DNA of 64,000 nt from Nectonema munidae (GCA_030549495.1 JAUIRK010001025.1:203501-267500); one strand, 5' to 3'. Shown: positions 1-11,952, counted from the first letter of the stretch. Numbers and translations: made by a program. Notes: generated by a model not told the origin, from the sequence alone.

Positions 1-159
1 TACTTTACAAATTATAATAATTATATATAGTTAATAAATAGTTTTTAATAATAATTTATATTATATATTTTATAAATATATATAAAATAAAATAATATTT
101 TTGATTCAAATAAATTTATCAAAAATTTTTTTATTCTTTTTTCACTCCAATTTTGTTTT

Positions 160-1450
160 ATGGCTGCTGACTCTTCAAACGATTTTATAGTCTTTGATGA
201 TAGTTGCGATGAAAGTACTAGAAGTGAAAATTCTTTATCTGATTCAAGTTTTGATACTAATTCAAGTACTTCCAGTAATTGTGAAGTTATCAGTAAAAAG
301 TGTAAAAAAGTTTGCTCGAGTTTCGACCAAAAAAGAATTTTTTTCGAAAGACAAAACACGTTGGATGAAAAAAACTTTTTCGAAGAAACCGCAAAAACTA
401 AATTTTATGGGGAATAAAAGTGGTCCATCAAAATTTCTTCTTGCTGATGAGTGATGTGATTCTGGAAAAGATAAAGTATTCCATTTTAGAAGCCAGAAGA
501 AAAGGAGATGAAAAGATCTGACATTAGATGAAATTGGTGCGTTTATTGGATTATGTTTTGAAAGGCACGAGTGAACCGCTACGCAGTTTCTGGAGTGATG
601 ATTATGGGAGAGAAATTTTCAAAAAAACAGTGAGTCGTAATAAATTTGAAGGATAATGAAATATCTGAGGTTTGATGATAGAAATTCCAGACAAAAGGCA
701 AGAAAGGATGACAAATTTTGTCTGATAAGAGAAGTATGGGAAACTTTCATTCAAAACTGTATGAAATGTTATGTTCCGAGAGGATTATGCACCTTTGATG
801 AACAGTTATTATCTTGCAAATCAAGGTGCAAGTTTCCAAAGGTATGCGTGCTAAACCTGGCAAATTTGGAATAAAGTTCTGGCCTTTTCCAGACTTCAAA
901 AACGGTTATGTGATGAATGGCTTTCCATACACTGGTAAGGAAGAAAACAGATTCAAGCCTTTAGGAGAGCATGTTGTCTTGAAATTTGTGCCACCTTTTT
1001 TGAACATGGGACTCAATGTAACAACAGATAACTTTTCTACTAGTTTATCTCTTGCTCTAGAACTGAAAAAGCTTCAAACATCTCTTCTGAGAAGGATAAG
1101 ATCACACAGAAGAGAAATACGACAAGAATTTGTTGAAAAAGCTAAATCTTTGAACTTATTAGAGTCTTTTACCATTTATAATGAGCACGCTATGCTGCCT
1201 GCTTATAAAGCAAAGAAAAATAAAGTTGTTTATCTCTTGTCTTCATTACACAATGATTTCGCTTTGGAGGAAGAAAACAATCCTAAAAGAAAATCGAAAG
1301 TTATATAGCATTACAATTTTACTAAAGGAGAGGTAGATACAAGGGATCAAATTATAAAGTTTTATTCAACTAGACCTTCAAAAAGAAGATGGACCATGGC
1401 GGTGTTTTTTAACCCTCAGCAGCCCACTTGAACACGATCGTCTTCACACT
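160..1450 (+). pseudogene. Broken piggyBac transposase, copy A
   Basis: This is a decayed piggyBac (PGBD-type, DDE_Tnp_1_7) cut-and-paste transposase. It opens with the Ser/Asp-rich acidic N-terminus usual in the family (MAADSSNDFIVFDDSCDEST). Family blocks follow in order: LTLDEIGAFIGLCF near 520, RFDDRNSRQKARKDDKF at 665, the first catalytic Asp in TFDEQLL near 795, KFGIKFW near 865, the second Asp in VTTDNFSTS near 1017, and the third in GEVDTRDQ near 1330, followed by RRWTMAVFF. The blocks sit in different frames with in-frame stops, so the gene is dead. The C-terminal cysteine-rich domain is missing here. A matching C-terminal piece lies at 4.27-4.68 kb and may be its continuation, displaced by copy B. 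The family assignment is firm; the ends were not found. Confidence 0.82.
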
Positions 1451-1613
1451 GAAATAACAGGGTGTTTTTTTTTCGAAATCGTTCAATCTTATAAATGTTT
1501 CGGGCCCTAAAGATCAAAATTTGAAATGTTTAAAAATCAGTTAAAAGAAAAAAAAAAGAATGAACAATAACACCAAGGATATAAAAAATTCATGTTTAAA
1601 AAAAGGCTCATTT

Positions 1614-1627
1614 TTAACGCCATCTAT
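1614..1627 (+). repeat. TTAACGCCATCTAT motif, piggyBac-associated
   Basis: First of seven occurrences in the window of TTAACGCCATCT or a one-mismatch form. It begins with TTAA, the piggyBac target. Here it lies about 1.27 kb upstream of the start of transposase copy B and may mark that element's 5' region. Confidence 0.5.
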
Positions 1628-2883
1628 CACTGTTTTTTAAAATTATTCAAACCAAATTAATTATTGTAAAATGTTTTTTTTTAATTTTTAATGCCACATA
1701 CACTAACGCTTATCTCGTCAGCGCTTCATATTAGCTAATTTTCCAGAGATATTTGCAGAATATGATTATAAACTATTTGTTTTCAGATGACTCTTTTGGA
1801 AGGGTTCCAGGTTAATTCTAACAAAGAAAATTTTCACGCGGTAATTTTCACCACGGTATATTCCACCATGGTAAGTTCCATCACGGGGAATATCGGAACT
1901 TAACGTTATTTAATTATTTGTGGTGTGTGTGTACAATCTATCATTCAAGCTAAACAACTAAGTCACGGTAATGTTTCCAAGTTGGAATATACCATTTTTA
2001 TAATGGTGCAATTTAGCGGTCACCTTTAGAAGTACTGGCTAAAACTGATTTTTCAGTTTTCCTCGCGTTCACTCGCAAATCTTCGTAAGTTTCTTCCTTA
2101 TGCAGTTACTTTTTATATAATATTTGGAAATTTTCTATTTTTCGGAGTTTTTCACAGGATAGAGATTGAGAAGTAATTTTACTTCAGAGATTATTATTTA
2201 GATTAGTTATATGGTGGATAAATGTATAACGAATAACAACATAAACAAAATTTATAAAAAAAATTAATTTTCAAAAGCAATCAAAAAAGTTTAAAATACT
2301 ATAAACTTTGAAAATAGGTCTTAAAAACAAAGCAAAAGTATTGCAATGGATTGCTAAATATGTGAAGATTGAGAAAACTTGTGAACGCAATCCTGTGAGT
2401 TCAAAATTGGTGTCAATCAAAACAATAAATGTGAGCGCTAGTAGAGATATAAAAGGAGTTAAAGAAGTCCAAATTATAAAAAAAGGTTGAAAGTTAAAAC
2501 CAATGAAAATGAACGATTAGAAAAATTATGATTCGTTCATTTGGCTTACATATACGCTGGCGTGTATAACGAATGAAGATATAACTTTATTTCATATCAT
2601 TGTACCTCGTTATTGAAGGATTTGAGAGTGTATATAGAAAGTGCAGTGACGTAATTGGTACTTTCATTTGAATGCATGTGTAAGTTTTTTGGAGAAGTCT
2701 TTACCCTCATCACACTACACAATAATTTTCGTTGTGCTTTCATCTGTATTTTGAGCGGAAGTGTTCATATGTGAATATCACCTCTTTATACAATGAGAAG
2801 TTAGATATATCTCCAAACGTCGTTATAAATACTGTTCATTCGACTGCTGCTTATTCGTGGAAATTTTGTACTGTACGAATCTG

Positions 2884-4062
2884 ATGTCTTCACCCTCTTC
2901 AGAGATAGCCTGTACTAGTGAAGATGATTTTTTACCTTTTGAAATAGAAAGTTCATCTGAAGATGAGAGAAGTGACAATGTAGTACTTACAATTAGAAAA
3001 CTCAACAACACATACGCTTCTACACCCAGCTTTTATTTATGTCCAAATGATGTCTGTTGGTCCACACATCCTATTTTACGACGCTTACTTTCAAGAAACA
3101 TATGTAGTTTTGCTCCTGGTACTTCTGTTTCTCCTGAAACCGAATATAAAGCTTTCAGTTTGTTTTTCTCAAAAAACATTGTTGACAAAATTTTAGCTTA
3201 TACCAATCAAAAGGCAAAAAATTACAACATTGACAAGTTCACTACTTCAGAGTCGTATGCTCGCTGTGCTATTGTGATTAGAGCTGGTGCTGTGGTGCTG
3301 ACAAAGCGAATTTTGGAAGCGAAAGAGTTTCTTCAAATGTTATCTCTAGACGACAAATCACCCAGAAAACAAAGATTGGATAAACTTGCCGCTATCAGGG
3401 ATATTTTTAATATTTTTGACTCCAATTTGACTAAATACTATACACCTGGGCCAAACCTAACAGTCGATGAACAACTGTATTCCTACCGCGGCTATGTTCC
3501 TGGAAGAAGTTATATGCCTCAAAACCAGCCAGGTATGGTGTTAAAATATTTTGGTTGTGTGGGGCTGAAAATGGGTTTGCCTTGAAATCATTCATTTATT
3601 CAGGCAAAGAAGAAAATGAAAAATCTCAAGGCATTGCAAAAAAAGTTAGTTTGTTTTTATGCCAGCCTTACTACGGGACAAATAGAAATGTGTACTTGGA
3701 TAGATTTTTTGTTTCATTCGACATGTGCAAAGAACTTTTCTTGAAGAGACTAACTATGACAGGAACAATAAAACACAATTCTAGGGATGTTCCTAGAATT
3801 ATAACTGATCCAAAGTGTAGAAAATTGTTTGAAACAAAGTAAAGGTACAACAAATTTTCTATTTATATCCAAAAAAGAGAAACATTCTTAGCTTATGGTA
3901 TGCTTCCCAATGAAACTCTTTCTCAGAACAGTGTGAGTACTGTACAAAGAGGAAGCTCACAAACAAGAAGATGTCACATCAAAAATTGTAGAAAAACCAC
4001 AAGATGAGGATGTGCTAAATGCGCAAAAAGATATGTTGTGATCACAAAGTCTCTTTATTTTT
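2884..4062 (+). pseudogene. Broken piggyBac transposase, copy B
   Basis: A second piggyBac transposase, clearly different in sequence from copies C-E. The start at 2884 (MSSPSSEIACTSEDDFLPFE) gives an acidic N-terminus; the frame is open further upstream but without family similarity. The first catalytic Asp is in NLTVDEQLYSYRGYVPGRSY (about 3459-3518). The second is in NRNVYLDRFFVSFDM (about 3683-3727) after a frame change near 3580. The block with the third Asp (GVD...D) and the following RRWP region is absent, so there is an internal deletion between about 3840 and 3950. A cysteine-rich tail (RRCHIKNCRKTTR, then CAKCAKRYVV) is readable to about 4050 across a stop. This copy cannot be active. 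Confidence 0.78.
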
Positions 4063-4268
4063 GAATTGCTCATAAACTTTCTAAATCTGTTGGATCAATA
4101 AATTTTTCACTTTGTTTATCACTATTCTTCATGTTTTTTAATTTACCTGAATTTTACAATTTTAAGTAAATTTACTATGTTCAATTTTTGCAAATATCCC
4201 TTTTAATTTTAGAAAATTAGGAATTTTTTTCATAAAACCAAGAAAATTACATTGTTTTATCAGCAAAC

Positions 4269-4680
4269 TTGAAAAAAAACTTTAATTCTATTTGTGAACG
4301 TTCCGTTGGAAAACTGAACACAATCGTGTTCAGGTGGCCAGAAAGAACTTCTGATTTAGCTAGTCTTATAAGGGTTAATATTCTTGAGATGTGTTGTCTG
4401 AGCTCTTTCATCTTGTCTAAAGAAATAGGTATTATTAACTGTTCAAGAAGAGAATTTTTGCTATATCTTGCAGAGAGTCTTACGAATCAATGTAGAAATA
4501 AAAGAAAATTGTCCCTTATGCTTCCCTAGGAAAATCCAGAAACGATTCCTTCTTCACATCGTTTTCTTTGTAAAAAAATAAAACGAAAACTAAATGTGGC
4601 AGGTGCGTTGATTTAGTAAGCGGATCTTGTTCTAAAAACATATGTTCGAATCCATTTTATTTTTTTACTTTATACTCTCT
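4269..4680 (+). pseudogene. piggyBac transposase C-terminal fragment
   Basis: An 86-codon open frame (4269-4529) contains LNTIVFRWPERTSD and RREFLLYLAESLTNQCRNKR. This resembles the stretch after the third catalytic Asp of piggyBac transposases, where LNA(F/W)V and RR.FL..L...L blocks are usual. A lysine- and cysteine-rich stretch (KTKCGRCVDLVSGSCSKNIC, about 4580-4650, frame changes) looks like the C-terminal zinc-binding domain. Copy A ends at 1450 in HLNTIVFTLK, so this may be the displaced C-terminus of copy A with copy B between. Because both pieces contain LNTIVF, a separate third copy is equally possible. Confidence 0.55.
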
Positions 4681-6296
4681 ATATTTTTATAAATTAGTTC
4701 AAGTTATCATAAATGTAAAAGGAAAACCATAGTAAAAGAGTATATATATCTATAAAATTGAATCAAAATAGGCCAAAGAATAATTAATTGATCATTCAAA
4801 ACTGATCATTATATTCACAAATGGATCAATTGACCCTTTTGGTCGTTAAAGGTATAAGAAATTTCTGGTCGTTGCAGGGTAAAGAAGAATGTTAGCATGT
4901 TTCAGAAGAAAAGCTACCAGAAAAGAAGAGTTGCCTCTATGGATTCTTGAGTGCCCTAAGTCATCCATCCAAACATCATCCTAGCTTACAAGATGGACAT
5001 GTAGCAAAATAGAAAGCCGTCTCTAATTTGTTACTATTTTCTCGGCTAAATCTCTATATTCGATTTGTCCAGGGATAGAGAACCATTATAATCTAAGTAT
5101 TTGCGTTAACTATTATTAAATGTAAAATTAATATACAATAACTTTTGGTAATATTTTAACATTCTCAATATTTTAAGAAAAAATAGCAATACATATTTTT
5201 AATAAATGCAGAAACATTTAATTTTTTGGAATCGGAGTCAAATAAATAAAAAGTGAGCTAATGTTTTTAGATGGATGGATATATATAATATACATTTTGT
5301 GAAATTTCAATAGCGAGAAGTTAACTAAATTTGCCAATTTAAAACCTTACAATTAAATATAAGTATCTTAGCGCAGCACAGGGTCATATAAAATGCCCCC
5401 GGAGCGTTGCCAAGCTCCTACGCAGACGATTCACATTTTTGTAAAGTCGGCTGTGGTCGATAACCGGATAAGGAAGAAAAAACTGTAGAAGGGAATAAAG
5501 ATTTTATAACTGATATAGAGACTATTGATTTGTGATTTTTGACCAGTATTTTAATTTAAGTTAACTAGTTACCTTTATGTTTAACCCATTTTAGACGAAT
5601 GCTGCAAAGGGAACGCAGACAAACTCTTGCTTTCAATAAAATGGAATAGGAATCACTAAAGTCGTGTGCTTTGTTTGGTCGTAAACGCGTTATTAATATC
5701 AATATTTTTTTATATCCGCAAAAATTTAAACAGTTTCTTTAAGGAACTTAATCTTTGGAACTGAGTTCTAAACACATGTGTTAAACCGGCTAAAAAGTTT
5801 AGGTAGAACTTAAAGTCAATATTTCGGTGATTATCACAAAAGTAAGTAGAGCAGCAAACTTCGATTTAGCAATAAAAAATCAAAACTTACGCTAACGTGA
5901 ACGCCTTTAGAAACTTTTTACCAACAAATTGAAGAATTTTGCCAAGTTTCCTTGAATTTTAAAAAGAATGCTGGTAGGACATTAAATATTCTCACATCCA
6001 CAAAACGACGTGACTATTATACATTTAAATATTTTTGAAATAATTATTTCAATTTATAAGCATATCAGAAAAGATTTTTAGTATATAATTAAAACGTCCA
6101 ATTTCAAGTGTCTTTGAAATATTCTTCATATAGATAAAGATGGTAGAAAGTGGGTAAAGAAATGTATATTGTGGTGCCATAAATTCATATTGCTAATTGC
6201 ACCATGTTATCCAATTCCATTGGCATACCCGTAATGCACAATTACATGTAATTTAAAATATAAAACTGCATACATCTTTTCCATATTAAAAATGAA
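4681..6296. other. Gene-free AT-rich stretch with one dispersed repeat
   Basis: No coding signal was seen. About 5422-5449 carries GCAGACGATTCACATTTTTG, a short repeat nearly identical to 16927-16950 and loosely similar to the MITE at 27.55 kb. The rest is AT-rich without recognisable structure. Confidence 0.5.
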
Positions 6297-6596
6297 TTGA
6301 AATTTCAAGACTTTATTGTGTAAAAAGGAAGTTGCGAGCTTCGTCAGTGCTAGAACAAATATAGTAAATGACGTATACTATATTTAGTAGAGTAAGGTTT
6401 TGGTTGAGTGAGTGTTGAGAATGAGTTCACATGTGGATGTATGCTTATGCAATGGGCATATAATGTCGTTGAGGTTGTTGATGTCGTTGTAGTAGGGTAC
6501 TGGTATTGTTGATTTTCTATATTCTTTGTATGTGTCCAGGGCAGGTTGCATTTTTTTTATGTCGAAGACGACAGGCTTCTGGGTAGGAGGGAAATG
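6297..6596 (-). mobile_element. Inverted fragment of a Penelope-like element
   Basis: Read on the minus strand, this stretch matches the downstream Penelope-like element in three blocks. 6297-6350 matches its 3' end (about 7765-7808, including ACTTTATTGTGT). 6412-6470 matches 7292-7345 (GAATGAGTTCAC and CAATGGGCATA). About 6470-6596 matches roughly 6990-7130 (TATTGTTGATTTT, TATATTCTTTGTATG). The GIY-YIG portion is missing between the blocks. It is a decayed copy lying head to head with the plus-strand element. Inverted, truncated neighbour copies are known for Penelope-like elements. Confidence 0.72.
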
Positions 6597-6669
6597 ATTA
6601 ACTGATTATTTATTATTTGGATCTGAATATGCAGGAAATTTAGTTAAAACTTCATATTCCATAAACAAG

Positions 6670-7808
6670 CACTTTAGAAACAGATTAAAGGATTACCCAT
6701 GGGCGGAAAACTTTCATTCATTCTTTCCAATATCTATCTACACTTTTTAGAAAAAACTCTTTCCCACCATCCCAATTTCCCAAGTGAAGCCTGGCGTAGA
6801 TACGTAGATGACATTTTTTCATCTGGAACACCACAAACAAACTTGAAGAATTTTATGAAGTCGCGAAAAGGTAAGACACTCACTCATATCAAATTTACAA
6901 AAGAAGTAAAGCACACAGAACTAAATTTCCTGGACATTCACATCCAAATCATAAATAATGAGTTAATCACTTCCCTCAGCATAAAACTTACCATGAAGCC
7001 TATCGTCATAAACTATAAATCAGCTCACTCTTTTAACGTAAAAAAGCAACCTACCTTGGACCCATACAAAGAATATACAAAATCAACAATACCAATACTC
7101 TACACACAACGACATTTTTCACCAGAATGAATAGCCACACTACATTCTTAAAAAATGGCACTCAGAATTCATAGCCTTTCAAGACCACATCATTTGTATA
7201 AGATACTCATTCCTCGACGAAACTCCTAAATCCCCACACGCACAACTTTAATTTTCCCTCCATTTCATAATGCTCTCAATTCTAAACCAAAGCTATGCCC
7301 ATTGCACAAGCATACACCCACACGTGAACTCATTCTCAACACCAAATGCAACCACGCCAACATCGTGTATATACAGTTAAATGCCGCCTTTGCAATAACA
7401 TTTACATTGGTGAAACTAAAAGAACAGCTTTAGTTCGCTTTCAAGAACACCTAAAAGATTCAAAACTCAAAAATTCCGATAAACCATATGTCTCTATTAT
7501 CCATACACCGCCCGCTAACAAACCAAGTGAAGCAACCTCCCTTTCGATACAAATAATGGACTACGTCTCCAGCTACCTAGAAACACAATACAAGGAAGAA
7601 CACTATATTAAATCCCAGAAGCCTATCAACATAAGTCAATCTCTCCGCCTAATTAACACACGCTCAACCAAAACCTTACTCTCCGCACCCATACATTACC
7701 TACTATATTTATCCTACAACTGACGAAGGTGGCAACCACCGAGATATTTTGTATTCTTACATTTCTCCTTCCTTTTTAACACAATAAAGTCGTGAAATTT
7801 TGAATTTT
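6670..7808 (+). mobile_element. Penelope-like element, 5'-truncated
   Basis: The coding remains have Penelope-like order: reverse transcriptase, then GIY-YIG endonuclease. The RT part (about 6677-7130) shows KGLPMGGKLSFILSNIYL, the catalytic box RRYVDDIF at about 6796-6819 and NFLDIHI. The endonuclease part (7346-7723) shows YTVKCRLCNNIYIGETKR and RFQEHL, which fits the GIY-YIG fold with the extra cysteine pair typical of Penelope-like elements. The N-terminal RT fingers are missing and the reading frame is interrupted between the two domains. The 3' end lies near the AATAAAG at about 7790, where the inverted copy also ends. Family assignment is confident. Confidence 0.86.
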
Positions 7809-8050
7809 TGGGGATCATAGGAGCTTTACCAAACACTTCATAAAAATCCCGATGGATATACAATAATGCCAACTTTATCTTTACTCATTTTATATTTGCC
7901 AAAAATGAATTTGCAAAAATTTTGCACTTTAACATTAAGTTCGTTTTTTTCAATTTACTTTTGTCTTTTTTTATATAAATTTCAAACATTTTTGATTTTT
8001 AACAATTAAAGTTTTTTTTATAAATAGTATACTTTAATTGAAATAATTTT

Positions 8051-8103
8051 ATAATGGACTACGTCTCCAGCTACCTGGAAACACAAGACAAGGAAGAACA
8101 CTA
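8051..8103 (+). repeat. 53-bp duplicate of the Penelope-like 3' coding region
   Basis: Nearly identical (two mismatches seen) to 7553-7605 inside the GIY-YIG region. It ends exactly where the tRNA-derived SINE begins. Confidence 0.8.
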
Positions 8104-8104
8104 A

Positions 8105-8258
8105 GGGGCGTGAGTAGGATTGGTTAGATGCTGGATTCGATAACTCAAGCTCTTGGGTTCGATTCTGCATCAAGCCTGCTTTGCTCGTAGTTCGATACAA
8201 GCGGCGCAATTGTGCCTTCTCGGTGAAAACACCTTATGGTACCTTTACCTTATAAAAA
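8105..8258 (+). mobile_element. tRNA-derived SINE, family 1
   Basis: The head is tRNA-like: an A-box-like TGAGTAGGATTGGTT at 8111-8125 and a B box GGTTCGATTCT at 8156-8166, about 30 bp apart as in RNA polymerase III type 2 promoters. The body (GGCGCAATTGTGCCTTCTCG) recurs in a minus-strand copy at 31.87-32.00 kb and in a worn copy at 16.48-16.61 kb, so this is a dispersed family and not a tRNA gene. No acceptor stem pairing was found. Confidence 0.7.
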
Positions 8259-8810
8259 GTAATAAAAAAACAATAATATAAAAAGTGAATAAAAAACTTT
8301 AATTCTTAATTATTTCAATGTTTATATAAAAATGAAAACAAATTTTTACCATCGATGGACGCTAATACTTTTTTCATGTTATAAAAAATGTATTTCAAAT
8401 GAATTTTATAAAAGTAGGCGAATCTAATTAAGTTATGGGTGCCACTGATATCTATCTGCATGCGTAATTTTCTGAACTCAACATATCATAAATCATTTTT
8501 ATCTGTCATAAATTTATCCGTTATATGTTGGATCATATTCGGTAAATTGAATCATAAAAGAAATTATAGCATATTAAATTATGTTTCGTAAGTAGTAAGG
8601 GTTCATTAATTTTAAAAAAATGTCTAATTTCAGAATATGGTGAATACATGAAATATATAATTATATGTTTATTTAAGCGTAAGAAAAATTACATGCAGAA
8701 GTTTGTGTAGATATTTAAGAATACACATTTTCTTGAATACAAGCAATATGCACTCCTGTCAAATTGTCGATAATTTTAATCGATGCTTCAAAGCTAATAA
8801 ATAAAATTTA
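8259..8810. other. Gene-free stretch
   Basis: AT-rich; no coding signal or clear repeat seen. Confidence 0.5.
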
Positions 8811-9061
8811 TTAACCTTCGCATGTCACAGTATATAAATAATACACCAATGCCACAATACTGGAGTAAAAAGCCCATGTCCTGTTAATTTTAAGTTAAAA
8901 TAAAGTTAGATCAAAATAAGAAACATTTAATAAGTTTAAAACATCTGTTTTTTTATTTTTGAGGTTTTTTTATCTTAATAATAATAATTCATCTAACCAA
9001 TGTTTCTGAGGAAAACCTAGAAAGCAAATCAACAAAAAATAAAAGTTTTATTATATTCAAT

Positions 9062-9073
9062 TTAACGCCATCT
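9062..9073 (+). repeat. TTAACGCCATCT motif, 5' side of copy C
   Basis: Subterminal motif 247 bp inside the left end of copy C; its inverted partner is at 11602-11613. Confidence 0.6.
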
Positions 9074-9371
9074 TTTTTTCTTTTCAAAAAACAGAAATAT
9101 TTACGAGAATATATTTGTAAATAAAAAAATGAATATAGCTTTTATAAAATCTTTATCTACAACTTTTTGTAAAAATGCCTCATTTTCCAGTGATATTTAC
9201 AGGCGTTGTCTTGGTAAATAAATTTATAAGTAGGACAAGTCGCTTTTATAGGCTGCCTTTTGTTGATAGCAGGAGAAAAGAAATCTATATCTATTGAGAA
9301 TAAAAGGGACCTGATTATCATAATAAATAATGTTGGTTGCTCCTTGGACGATTTGTTTATATGACAGTATG

Positions 9372-9589
9372 TAGCAAACCTTGCGTAATAAAAATCAATA
9401 TCTTTTTGGCATTTGTTTATGTGTTGTCTTTGTGGGAGATAATTCCTTTTGCATAGCATTCACTGTTGATTTATATTCATTAGCAAACCTTGCGTAATAA
9501 AAATCAATATCTGTTTGGCATTTTGTTTATGTGTTCTCTTTGTGGAAGATAATTCCTTTTGCACAGCATTCACCGTTGATTTACGATAC
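9372..9589 (+). repeat. 109-bp tandem duplication upstream of transposase C
   Basis: Two copies at 109-bp spacing (AGCAAACCTTGCGTAATAAA starts at 9373 and again at 9482), with scattered mismatches. They end about 58 bp before the transposase start and so lie in its presumed promoter or 5' leader. Confidence 0.8.
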
Positions 9590-9646
9590 AAAGCTTTGTG
9601 TTGAATAAGTTTTTTCACATTCATTATTTTGTTATTTGCCACAATC

Positions 9647-11560
9647 ATGGACACTTCAAGCGAATATTCAACGTCTACCGAATCTGATGAGTACTTTTAT
9701 ATATCGGACGATTCAGCGTCGGATATATATGAAGAAGTTCCCCTTTCAAGAGAAGAGTCATTTGAAGAACTTGAGGAAAGAGAAGAAGAAACTCTGGAAA
9801 ATGTGGATGAAAGCTTGATAGCCCCGGACGGTACAAGATATTTTTGGGAATCTCAAGACTCCATCACTGGTCGTGTTCAAGCTCGAAATTGCCGTAATTT
9901 ATCTCTACGTCCATATGGTCCAACAAATGAAGCAAAAAATCTAAAGAATATTGTCAAAATTTTCAATTTGTTCTTTGATATTACTATAATAACCCATATT
10001 TTTGAAATGACGAAGAAAAAAGCAGAAGAAAATTACAAGTAAGTTTTTTCAACTTTATAAAAATATATGCTCAAAAATTCAGTCTTTAGAAGACATTCCT
10101 GAACTATACAAGTTTCATTATTTTTTATGATTCCTATAAAACTTTCTAATTTATGAACTTCTAAAGACTGAATTTTGGGGTTTATATTTTGTCCGACATC
10201 AGATGTATAGTAAAAATAATTTATTTAGTAAAAGCATTTCAAAATGGGAAGAGTTAAAAGCTTGCCATGAAAGGTTTAATATAAGTGACCTACTAGCTTA
10301 CTTTGGATGTCTTATTTACATTGGACAATCTAAAGACCAAAGAATAGCGACGCGTATCTTTTCTCCAAAAATGGCGACCCTTTTTGCGTGCAGCGATGGG
10401 AAGAAGGATGTTCACATATATAAATATTTTTATTCGTTTTGATTCTTCAATTGATAGAAATCAAAATGATAAACTATCAGCAATCAGAATGATTCATAGT
10501 CATTTTTTGATAATTGTCATAGGTATTGGACGCCTCTAGATGCAGTTACTATTGATGAGCAACTAGTCAAGTTCAGAGGAGGATGTCCCATAAAAATATA
10601 CGATAAGAGTAAACCCGGCCACTATGGTATCAAAGTATATCATATGAATGATGCTAACACTTTTTATGTAATGAAGCCTGAAATTTACATTTCTGGTTTG
10701 CTTGATAAATGTTATTTTTCTAGTTTAGAAATTTGTAAAAGATTAATAATTGGATCAAATTTACCACGGGGATGTGGAGTTTTTCTTGATCGCTTTTTCA
10801 CATCTCATGAACTAGCGAAGTGGGCCCTAAGCAAAGATTTAACTATTTGCGGCACTATAAACTCAAATCGTCGTTTTCTACCCAATATTCTGAAACCTAA
10901 ATACATTCGTAATTTAAACTTACAAGAAACTGAGAGTAAGTTCGTTTACTCAGAGTATGCTTCTATTTCAACTTACATTCCGATGAAACATGCTAAGCAA
11001 AATTTTAAAGCGGTTTATATCTTATCTTCCCAACATACTCGGGGTGTGGCTATAACATCGTATAAAAGCAGGCCCGAAACCTTGGTTCTTTACAATAAGT
11101 ATAAAAGCGGTGTTGATTGTTTCAACAGAATGGCAAGGGATTTTACATCCTATAAGCCTAGTAGAAGATGGACTATGGCTGTTTTTACAAATTACTTAGA
11201 TATCACAGCGTTCAACTCTTGGGTAATTTATAGTTTCAACACCGATACACATTGCTCAACTAGAAAAGGAGGCAGGAAATTTTTTTGAAGTTTTTATCTC
11301 TCAAACTTTGTGAACAGTCAATGCTTGTACGCTCTAAAGTTTCACAAATATCACGACCTATCAAAAATATTTTATCGTATTATGGATTTCTCCCTCAAAG
11401 AGAAATAAATGAAAGTAGATCGAATAGCAGAGGATACTGCACTATTCTGGAATGCAAACCCAGAAGCAGGGGTACCAGAAAGTGCTCGTTTTGTAAAAAA
11501 TTTATTTGCAAAAGGCATTCTTATGTGATATGTCCTACTTGTCACTCTGATAGCAGATAA
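9647..11560 (+). pseudogene. piggyBac transposase, copy C (intron-containing, broken)
   Basis: A DDE transposase of the piggyBac family. The start at 9647 (MDTSSEYSTSTESDEYFYIS) gives the usual acidic N-terminus. Exon 1 runs to about 10037 and ends at a good donor (AA|GTAAGT). An acceptor (CATCAG) at about 10200 opens exon 2 (MYSKNNLFSKSISKWEELKA). All three catalytic Asp are present: TIDEQL near 10550, FLDRFF near 10787 and GVDCFN near 11110. The C-terminal zinc-binding domain CSFCKKFICKRHSYVICPTC is at about 11482-11541. Frame breaks lie near 10400-10440, near 10500-10520 and in a T run at 11280-11286. Copies D and E share the exon 1/intron junction, so the intron is probably original to the family. 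Confidence 0.85.
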
Positions 11561-11601
11561 GTTTATACATTTTTGTTTTTGCATTGTAATTTAAAATATA
11601 T

Positions 11602-11613
11602 AGATGGCGTTAA
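11602..11613 (-). repeat. TTAACGCCATCT motif, 3' side of copy C
   Basis: Reverse complement of the 9062 motif, about 40 bp past the transposase stop. Confidence 0.6.
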
Positions 11614-11952
11614 TAAATTTTTTTGCTTGTTTTTTAAAAATCATTTTTTCATCAGATTTTATCACACAAAAATAACAGAAGTTTACTAATCTTTATATAA
11701 AAAATGTTTTATGGAAATCTTACGAAAATTCAAAAAATATTGAAATTTTTTTTTGAAGTCATGTTGACTTTTGGGTCATCAACCCCTGAAATTTTTGTTA
11801 AAAATTTAAGTCGAAGTAAAAAATGAAAACTTCATTAATTTCTTCATATTTGGGTGTTAATTTTCATCCACCTTACATATTTTTTGTGGCCTAAATTTTG
11901 AGTTGAAAAAAACAGTGGAGTAAAAAGCCCAACAGTGGTATGCGAAGGTTAA

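Larger units (their letters stand above)
8815..11948 (+). mobile_element. piggyBac element copy C, near full length
   Basis: A 3,134-bp element with TTAA on both sides (8811-8814 and 11949-11952), the piggyBac target duplication. The terminal inverted repeats are CCTTCGCATGTCAC at the left and, reversed, CCTTCGCATACCAC at the right. A second inverted pair, TTAACGCCATCT (9062-9073) and its reverse complement (11602-11613), brackets the transposase. The segment CTGGAGTAAAAAGCCCA occurs near both ends in the same orientation. Copy D has almost the same length (3,139 bp) and related ends. Both ends are present and the catalytic residues are retained, so it looks fairly young, although the gene is broken. 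Confidence 0.83.
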
